Shown here in pieces: positions 42,200 through 47,949 of a stretch of 47,949 nucleotides of DNA. Where the stretch lies: the NCBI GenBank assembly GCA_016342585.1, contig JAEINK010000039.1:1-47949 (forward strand). Reading direction: 5' to 3'. The position numbers and the translations under genes were made by a program. This stretch comes from Spirochaetales bacterium. GTDB lineage: Bacteria > Spirochaetota > Spirochaetia > UBA9216. The notes under the pieces are model-generated. The model did not search any database and had not been told where the DNA came from. It saw only the letters and a program-made list of their open reading frames with translations. The first letter of the stretch is position 1. Each line of letters begins with the position of its first letter.

Positions 42200-43381
42200 A
42201 TGGAGAGCACCTTCTTCGATGTGGGGAGTTATCAGATAAAGAAAAATGGGGAATCCGCCCCGGGAGACGCCTTCCTGTCGAGAAAAGTCGAAGGAAGACA
42301 GAGGATCATATCCGTCCTTTCGGACGGCCTGGGAAGCGGAATTCGGGCAAATGTTCTATCATCCCTGACCGCAACCATGGCTCTTCGCTCCGTAGAAAAA
42401 GATCTTTCCGTCTTAAAAACGGCGGAACTCATATCCAGGACCCTCCCAATCTGCAGTATCCGGCAGATTAGTTATGCCACCTTCACAATTGTGGACATCG
42501 ATGAACAGGGGGATGTTCAGATCCTTGAATACGATAATCCCCACTTCATCCTCATCAGGAATAATGAAGCATCCATACCGGATGAACAGACAATTTGCTT
42601 CAAACCTGAAACCGTAAACCGAAATGAGATACGCTCCTGTAAATTTCGGGCACAGCCGGGTGACAGGCTAATCTTCTTCTCCGACGGCGTTACACAATCG
42701 GGACTGGGAACAGCTCCCTGGCCCCTGGGCTGGGGAGAGGAAAATGTACGGGATTTTATATGCAAGATACTCAGGAAAGAACCGGAAATCTCATCGGATA
42801 AACTATCCAGGAAGATCGTCCGGGAGAGCCTAAAAAATGATGTCTACAAAGCCATGGATGATATAACCTGCGGGGCTGTCTATTTCAGAAAACCCAGGCG
42901 CCTGCTCATTGTATCGGGCCCCCCCTACAACGCAGAGAGGGATCCTGTTCTGGCAGAGACAATTCGGGATTTCCAGGGTAGAACCATTATCAGTGGAGGG
43001 ACTACGGCCAATATTGTTTCCCGTGAATTGGACAGACCCATACATGTGGATTTAACCAGCCTCTATCCGGATATCCCTCCCGTCTCCGGGATGGAGGGTA
43101 TATTCCTGGTAACAGAGGGGATCATAACACTGGGCAGGGTGTCAGAATACATCAAAGACAGTGGCAGGGAGATTCAACCAGAAGGGGATCCGGCGGAAAG
43201 GATCCTCGCGGCCATGATCGATTCGGATATCATTGAATTCATCATAGGAACCAGAATAAATGATGCGCATCAGGATCCCAATATGCCTGTAGAGCTTGAA
43301 ATAAGAAGAAACATCATCAAGAAAATCGCTGAAGCTATTAAAACAAAACACCTTAAAGAGGTACATATCAGCTATATCTGA
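42200..43381 (+). CDS. SpoIIE-type PP2C phosphatase, hydrogenase-linked
   Basis: 393 residues, starting 1 bp after the HydS stop. The PP2C-like domain (about 5-235) has metal-binding blocks VLSDGLGSG, FFSDGVTQSG and DDITCGAVYF. It lacks the membrane part and regulatory domain of SpoIIE itself. The C-terminal 150 residues (LLIVSGPPYNAERDPVLAE, IISGGTTANIVSREL) form a domain that recurs in phosphatases next to group C hydrogenases. Its job is probably to dephosphorylate a Ser/Thr-phosphorylated target under control of the HydS PAS domain. The target is not visible in the window. Confidence 0.9.
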   Translation: MESTFFDVGSYQIKKNGESAPGDAFLSRKVEGRQRIISVLSDGLGSGIRANVLSSLTATMALRSVEKDLSVLKTAELISRTLPICSIRQISYATFTIVDIDEQGDVQILEYDNPHFILIRNNEASIPDEQTICFKPETVNRNEIRSCKFRAQPGDRLIFFSDGVTQSGLGTAPWPLGWGEENVRDFICKILRKEPEISSDKLSRKIVRESLKNDVYKAMDDITCGAVYFRKPRRLLIVSGPPYNAERDPVLAETIRDFQGRTIISGGTTANIVSRELDRPIHVDLTSLYPDIPPVSGMEGIFLVTEGIITLGRVSEYIKDSGREIQPEGDPAERILAAMIDSDIIEFIIGTRINDAHQDPNMPVELEIRRNIIKKIAEAIKTKHLKEVHISYI

Positions 43382-43400
43382 TATTTGACAGGAGAAAATA

Positions 43401-43703
43401 ATGGATCAGAATAAAATCAAGGTCACTATTTGTACGGGAACCACCTGCTACATCCTCGGGGGCAGCAATTACCTCCTGCTTAACCTCTCAATCCCGGAAG
43501 CTCTCAGGGAGAGGGTTGAGATATCCGGTTCTCCCTGTATGGGTTTCTGCCAGGAGGAGGGGGGGATGGAGAAAACACCATGCCTGAAAATAGGAGAAGA
43601 GCTCTACACCGGACTCTCCCTGGAAGAGGCTGTAAAGAAAATCATAGAGGCAACCTCTTCAATCGAAAAATTTGCCCCAACCCCTAAAGAGAGCAGCCTG
43701 TGA
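43401..43703 (+). CDS. Second [2Fe-2S] thioredoxin-like ferredoxin
   Basis: 100 residues, the same fold as the first gene of the cluster but clearly diverged. Cluster cysteines lie in CTGTTC and SPCMGFC, with a short insert EEGGMEK before the later TPCLKIGEELY. It has a C-terminal extension with Pro-rich end. AGGAG ribosome site. It overlaps the group B hydrogenase start by 4 bp (GTGA), so it most likely serves that enzyme as electron carrier. The presence of two such proteins, one before each hydrogenase, suggests one per enzyme. Confidence 0.9.
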   Translation: MDQNKIKVTICTGTTCYILGGSNYLLLNLSIPEALRERVEISGSPCMGFCQEEGGMEKTPCLKIGEELYTGLSLEEAVKKIIEATSSIEKFAPTPKESSL

Positions 43704-45193
43704 AAAGTTCACGAAACACATCGAATTTAAAAAGAATAATGCTCACCCACATGGCCGAACACATCCTTTTGGGGAAAGAGGATCGGGAGCTGGACCGGCT
43801 TCCGATCAGGATGGCCGAAGAGATGAAAAAGACCTACCGCTGCTGTAAATACAGGGATAGGGCTGTTCTGAAATACAGACTTATGGCAGGTTTGGGGATG
43901 GCCGCCGAAAAAGAAGTGGATGAGTTAACACCCCCTTCCGAATATCTGGCCATGGCTAAATCCAGGGTGAAGACCGGGAAGAGACCAGAGGGAGAGACAC
44001 TGACTGTCATAAGTGAAGCCTGCAGCTCCTGTCCGGGGGGAGGATATCACATTTCAGATATCTGCCGGGGATGTGTGGCCAGGCCCTGCGAAACAAGCTG
44101 TCCCGTTAATGCGGTATCTATTATTGGAGGAAGATCCGTCATAGACAAGGAAAGGTGTATACAGTGTGGAAAATGTGCGAAAGAGTGCCCCTACGGAGCC
44201 ATACTCAAACTACCAGTCCCCTGCGAAGACGCCTGCCCCGTGGCCGCCATTACTAAGAATGAGAATGGGAGGGAAGGTATAAATTTTGAAATATGCATCT
44301 CCTGCGGAAAATGTATGACGGCCTGTCCCTTCGGGGCTGTGGCAGATATATCACACCTGGCGGATGTCCTCCTGCAGATAAAAAATAACAAACACATTAC
44401 AGCCCTGTATGCCCCCTCAGTGGCAGGACAGTTCCCCGGGAGCCTGGAGCAGATTAACAGGGGAATTGTACTGGCAGGCTTTTCATCCGTGTACGAGGTG
44501 GCCTCAGGGGCCGATAAAACCACAGTTTTAGAGGGGCGTGAACTTACTGAACGTATTGGGGAGGGTGCCCCCCTGATGACGACCTCCTGTTGTCCCGCCT
44601 TTGTGGAGACAGTCAAAAAACATGTCCCGGATATGGCCGGGCTTCTATCAGCAACACCATCCCCGATGATGCTGACCGCCGAGTTGGCGAAAGAGGAGTA
44701 CCCGGAGACGCTGACCGTATTTATTGGGCCATGTACAGCCAAAAAAGTGGAAGCTGCCAAATCCGGGATGATAGATTACGTACTTACCTTTGAGGAGCTG
44801 GGGGCTATTTTTCTCGCCGCAGGAGTGGATACAACTCAAATTGAGGAAAATAAGCAGGCTAATTCCGCCAAAGGCCCCCGGGCTCATCGTGAAGGACGGG
44901 GTTTTGGCGTCTCTAAAGGAGTAGCCACCGCGGTAATGCAGAATATTAAGAGCAACCTGGATATTAAGCCCGTTTGTATCAATGGCCTGGATAAAAAGCA
45001 GATCAAGCTTCTCAAGGCTTATGCCAAAGGAAAAGCCCCGGGGAATTTCATGGAAGTGATGGCCTGTGAAGGCGGCTGTATCAACGGTCCGGGAACCATA
45101 TGTCCGACAGCTGTTGCCCAACAGAAAACTCTGGAATTTGTACAACAGGCAAAGCCTATTTCAAGCGTACCGAAAGTTAAAACCTGCATTTAG
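43700..45193 (+). CDS. hydA: Group B [FeFe]-hydrogenase
   Basis: 497 residues from a GTG that overlaps the previous stop. The N-terminal extension has Cys-rich motifs (Cys108-134) and three ferredoxin-type clusters (IQCGKCAKECPYG, CEDACPVAAI and ISCGKCMTACPFG, ending near residue 215). The H-cluster motifs are complete: TSCCPAF (Cys297/298), GPCTAKKVEA (Cys345) and MACEGGC (Cys456, Cys460). This architecture matches TIGR04105 group B monomeric hydrogenases. It should release H2 from ferredoxin electrons, or take it up. The maturation proteins HydE, F and G are not in the window. Confidence 0.95.
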   Translation: MKSSRNTSNLKRIMLTHMAEHILLGKEDRELDRLPIRMAEEMKKTYRCCKYRDRAVLKYRLMAGLGMAAEKEVDELTPPSEYLAMAKSRVKTGKRPEGETLTVISEACSSCPGGGYHISDICRGCVARPCETSCPVNAVSIIGGRSVIDKERCIQCGKCAKECPYGAILKLPVPCEDACPVAAITKNENGREGINFEICISCGKCMTACPFGAVADISHLADVLLQIKNNKHITALYAPSVAGQFPGSLEQINRGIVLAGFSSVYEVASGADKTTVLEGRELTERIGEGAPLMTTSCCPAFVETVKKHVPDMAGLLSATPSPMMLTAELAKEEYPETLTVFIGPCTAKKVEAAKSGMIDYVLTFEELGAIFLAAGVDTTQIEENKQANSAKGPRAHREGRGFGVSKGVATAVMQNIKSNLDIKPVCINGLDKKQIKLLKAYAKGKAPGNFMEVMACEGGCINGPGTICPTAVAQQKTLEFVQQAKPISSVPKVKTCI

Positions 45194-45216
45194 GAGTTTT
45201 TTCTCATAACACAATC

Positions 45217-45249
45217 AGGGCATCAGCGTCCATTCTCTGATGCCCTTTC
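45217..45249 (+). terminator. Rho-independent terminator of the hydrogenase cluster
   Basis: Stem AGGGCATCAG (45217-45226) with CTGATGCCCT (45237-45246), ten perfect pairs, 10-nt loop, followed by only TTT. The short T run makes it a weaker terminator, so some read-through to the chemoreceptor gene is possible. Confidence 0.75.
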
Positions 45250-45289
45250 CATACCCCGGTTCTACGAAATTTTAATAATCAAAAAAAGA

Positions 45290-45317
45290 TTGAAAATTAC
45301 CTGATATTCAATAATAC
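45290..45317 (+). promoter_or_regulatory. Candidate promoter of the hemerythrin chemoreceptor gene
   Basis: TTGAAA (45290-45295), 16-nt spacer, TAATAC (45312-45317), then a GTGAGGT ribosome site before the ATG at 45339. A sigma-28-type sequence is not visible. Confidence 0.4.
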
Positions 45318-45338
45318 TATTGTTAAGTGAGGTAATTA

Positions 45339-47123
45339 ATGAAATTTTCCATAAAAACCAGGCTATTGATTTCTGTTATAGTTAACGCTATTTTCGTTTT
45401 GCTCTTCATGGCGGTAACCCTTAAGATTCTGGGGAAATTAGACCTCATAATTTTAGGGGCAGGCGTGGCGGTCATATTTTCGATGGGAATAACCGGTATT
45501 CTCTTAACGAATAAAATCCATATCCCCTTAAAAAACATGTCGGGAAAATTGAAAACCCTGGCTGAATCCGAAGGAAATGTGTCATCTCAGCTTGAACAAA
45601 CCTCCAGCGATGAAATGAATGAACTAACCACATGGCTGAACGATTTCCTGGGAAATCTCAAAGGCATCCTACTGAACATTTCCGAACTGGTGGTTAAGAA
45701 TGACAGTTTAGGCAGCCATCTCTCGATAGCTTCAAAAGACAGTGCAAAGTCTGTTTCCAACATCGTTAAAAATCTGAACGAAATCAGAGCGGGGAGTAAA
45801 GAGCTAGATAAATCCCTTTTCCATGCCTCTGCCTCAATTGAAGAAATAATGCAGTCCATAAACAGCCTGGCTCAGCAGGTTCAACAGCAGTTTTCTGCCA
45901 TTGAGCAGACCAGCAGTGCAACCGAGGAGATCATGGCATCGGTCAGTAATGTGGCCAAAATAACCGAAACAAGACTCTCTACGATGGAAGGCTTGGTTAA
46001 CCTGATCAAAAATGGCGGAGAAAAGGTAGAACTTACCAATACGATTATCCAGGAAATACAGAAAAATGCGGATAATATGATGGGGATGATCGATATCATC
46101 AATAACATTTCCAGTCAGACAAACCTCCTTGCCATGAATGCTTCCATTGAAGCCGCCCATGCCGGGGATGCGGGAAAAGGGTTTGCCGTTGTTGCCGATG
46201 AGATACGCAAACTGGCAGAAGATACAGGCTCCAATGCCGGCATGATAGCCCAATCCCTGAATTCCACAACGGATCAAATCAACCAGGCCAACGAAGCGGG
46301 TGCAGAGAGCGAAAAGGCCCTCGATGTTATCAACAATGAAGTCAATATTTTTTCAGAAGCTCTTAAAGAGGTGTCCCTCTCTATGAGTGAACTCTCAGAA
46401 GCAAGCAATGATATCCTGGGTTCCATGAACACACTTTTATCGGCCAGTGAAATCGTAAAGAGGGCTTCGGAAGAGATGCAGGAGGGATCGAACGAGACAC
46501 TCTCCTCTATTATTAAGATCAAGGAGGTCTCCGGTGAAACTCTGGAAAGTATTGAAAGAGTTTCAGAGATGACTGATAACCTGAGTACCTCCTCCCTTCA
46601 GGTTGCTGCCTTCGGAAATCAGAACAAATATAATAACACCCTTCTGACCAGCGAATTAGCTAAAACTCTGGGAGGCGAAATTGAGAACATAAAACCAGAT
46701 GAGATAGCCATCGGAATAGACTGGTCTGACCTGCTTTCCGTAGGGATCAACAAGATGGATGAGGAGCATAAGGAGTTATTCAATAGAATCAACCACCTTC
46801 TCTCGGCCCTCCTTGACAAAACATCGGAATACAATATTACCGATACGGTTAAATTCATAAACGAGTATATTGATTATCACTTCAGAGATGAGGAGAAGAT
46901 GCTGGAATCGTATCATTACCCCAAACTCAAAGAGCATAAAAAGCTCCATGCTATATACGAAAATGAATTCAGGCTGATAGAAGAGCAATTGAGAAAGGGT
47001 GAATTCGACGCGACCCTCCTCATTGAAATTCAGGATAAGATAGTAAACTGGCTTTTAGACCATATTGCCAAGGTAGATAAACAGTATGGCACCTACATCG
47101 ATGAACTCGAAAAAAAGGAGTAG
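45339..47123 (+). CDS. Methyl-accepting chemotaxis protein with C-terminal hemerythrin domain
   Basis: 594 residues. Two membrane segments (about 8-28 and 36-57) with almost no periplasmic loop, a HAMP-like part, then a long signalling coiled coil with the conserved tip [22 protein letters not shown]. From about residue 465 it ends in a bacteriohemerythrin: H in DEEHKELF, H-x3-E in YHFRDEEK, H-x3-H in HKKLHAIYE, and H-x4-D in LLDHIAKVD supply all seven diiron ligands. It probably senses O2 (like DcrH) and controls CheA. No che genes are beside it. Confidence 0.96.
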   Translation: MKFSIKTRLLISVIVNAIFVLLFMAVTLKILGKLDLIILGAGVAVIFSMGITGILLTNKIHIPLKNMSGKLKTLAESEGNVSSQLEQTSSDEMNELTTWLNDFLGNLKGILLNISELVVKNDSLGSHLSIASKDSAKSVSNIVKNLNEIRAGSKELDKSLFHASASIEEIMQSINSLAQQVQQQFSAIEQTSSATEEIMASVSNVAKITETRLSTMEGLVNLIKNGGEKVELTNTIIQEIQKNADNMMGMIDIINNISSQTNLLAMNASIEAAHAGDAGKGFAVVADEIRKLAEDTGSNAGMIAQSLNSTTDQINQANEAGAESEKALDVINNEVNIFSEALKEVSLSMSELSEASNDILGSMNTLLSASEIVKRASEEMQEGSNETLSSIIKIKEVSGETLESIERVSEMTDNLSTSSLQVAAFGNQNKYNNTLLTSELAKTLGGEIENIKPDEIAIGIDWSDLLSVGINKMDEEHKELFNRINHLLSALLDKTSEYNITDTVKFINEYIDYHFRDEEKMLESYHYPKLKEHKKLHAIYENEFRLIEEQLRKGEFDATLLIEIQDKIVNWLLDHIAKVDKQYGTYIDELEKKE

Positions 47124-47139
47124 TGAACTCTTACTAAAA

Positions 47140-47234
47140 CCTAAACTGAGCGGTTTTTACCAATATAATAAAATACCTCCATGTGAGATAATGAGTTAGC
47201 GAAACAACAAAATCACCCAGGAGGTGAACTCATT
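47140..47234 (+). mobile_element. Left end of an IS1380-type insertion sequence
   Basis: The stretch starts CCTAAACTGAGCGG at 47140, which fits the CC-starting terminal repeats of IS1380 elements, and runs to the transposase start. The matching right end is outside the window, so the boundary is provisional. An AGGAGG ribosome site at 47219-47224 serves the transposase. Confidence 0.45.
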
Positions 47235-47949
47235 ATGAATGGAAGTGCATCATCAATCAAGACCCGAATTTCCAGAATTGAAATAACTGATGAAAATCTT
47301 ACCGGCAGGGCAGGATTATGTTTTTTATCCCGTTATATTCGAGATACGGAAATTGTAAAGATACTCGAACAAAGATTTACAAACCTGCGCAAAAGTTCGA
47401 AAGGTAATCCTCTTTCATCTGTTTTTCATCAGGTTCTTTGTTTCTTTATAAATGGAGATAACTTTCATCTGACGCATTTTGATCATCTGAAAAATGATCC
47501 GGGATATGCTGGTGTTATCGAAGTCCCTGAAAGAAGAATGCTGTCTTCTCACTCTGTCAAAATATTCTTTGGAGCTTTCAGGCTTTCCCAGGCATTGCAG
47601 TTACGGAAAATACTGCATATGCTTTTTATCTGGCAGCTTAAGAAAGAAAAACCGGAAAAGATTATTCTTGGCCTTGATACTATGGTCATGAATAATGACG
47701 ATGCACGCAAGAGAGAGGAAGTTGCTCCCACTTACAAGAAAGTCAAAGGTTTTCAGCCTCTGCATCTTTACTGGGGCCGATTTATTGTAGACACGCTCTT
47801 GAGAAACGGAAAAGCTCATAGCAATCATGGCAGCAATGTTCAGAGAGTCCTCGAAAATGCCGTCCGACTGATAATGTATCAGGATATCAAGGATTTTGTT
47901 GCCGATTGCCCTGATAACCGCTTTTATGAGCATAAAATAGGAAAACGCA
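47235..47949 (+). CDS. IS1380-family transposase, cut by the window end
   Basis: The frame is open for at least 238 codons from the ATG after AGGAGGTG to the last base, with no stop, so the C-terminus is off the window. The DDE-type core is seen in ILGLDTMVMNNDDARKRE and TYKKVKGFQPLHLYWGRFIVDTLLRNGKAHSNHG, a combination I recognise from the IS1380 family. First catalytic Asp is in GLDTMV. It inserts after the chemoreceptor gene, 111 bp beyond its stop. Confidence 0.85.
   Translation, partial: MNGSASSIKTRISRIEITDENLTGRAGLCFLSRYIRDTEIVKILEQRFTNLRKSSKGNPLSSVFHQVLCFFINGDNFHLTHFDHLKNDPGYAGVIEVPERRMLSSHSVKIFFGAFRLSQALQLRKILHMLFIWQLKKEKPEKIILGLDTMVMNNDDARKREEVAPTYKKVKGFQPLHLYWGRFIVDTLLRNGKAHSNHGSNVQRVLENAVRLIMYQDIKDFVADCPDNRFYEHKIGKR

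Noticed and set aside
47140..47949. Complete insertion sequence
   Set aside because: The right end is outside the window, so only the left end and partial transposase can be supported.

Overview
The window looks like a chromosomal segment of an anaerobic, sugar-fermenting spirochaete. The evidence is a complete bacterial V-type ATPase operon in place of an F-type one, many outer-membrane lipoproteins, xylose catabolism, AdhE, a two-protein [FeFe]-hydrogenase cluster and no respiratory genes. Assignment to Spirochaetota is inferred from gene content; no rRNA or tRNA gene is visible.

Layout. 1-1431: a dispersed/tandem repeat, a terminator and two lipoproteins. 1535-11990 (minus): metallophosphoesterase, PTS IIA and universal stress protein lie downstream of the V-ATPase operon, whose transcription order is G-C-I-K-F-E-A-B-D. 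12065-14718 (minus): a cobalamin-riboswitch-controlled operon of two lipoproteins and a TonB-like protein. 14882-17412 (minus): an AraC regulator operon (AraC, GNAT, GyrI-like, NTF2-like) ending at a terminator. 17542-20527 (plus): xylB-xylA and a terminator. 20572-22119: remnants of two PD-(D/E)XK families, Rpn (flanked by 23-bp direct repeats) and GxxExxY (broken). 22396-24450 (plus): a radical SAM / DUF4130 DNA-repair pair. 24469-25900 (minus): two lipoproteins, one Omp28/thioredoxin-like, bounded by 21-bp direct repeats. 26045-31209: GtrA, a histidine phosphatase, a heterodimeric ABC exporter and a parvulin. 31244-37398: diguanylate cyclase, outer-membrane protein, PAP2 phosphatase, CPBP protease, polyferredoxin and a CDF metal exporter. 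37403-40226: adhE and a divergent regulatory region. 40227-45250 (plus): 2Fe-2S protein, sensory HydS hydrogenase, SpoIIE-type phosphatase, 2Fe-2S protein and group B hydrogenase. 45339-47123: a chemoreceptor with a hemerythrin domain. 47140-end: the left part of an IS1380-type element cut by the window edge.

How the parts fit. Xylose enters the pentose phosphate route through XylA/XylB. AdhE and the hydrogenase dispose of reductant as ethanol and H2. HydS with its PP2C phosphatase is likely an H2-sensing switch for the same cluster, and a Rex-like palindrome lies between adhE and the hydrogenase genes. The hemerythrin receptor probably steers cells by O2 level. B12 uptake is probably supported by the riboswitch operon.

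Two patterns cut across the window. Seven genes on both strands have no Shine-Dalgarno sequence but carry a -35/-10 promoter whose -10 box ends 5-6 nt before the ATG, suggesting recurrent leaderless transcription. Several accessory genes sit between short direct repeats, which looks like cassette gain and loss.
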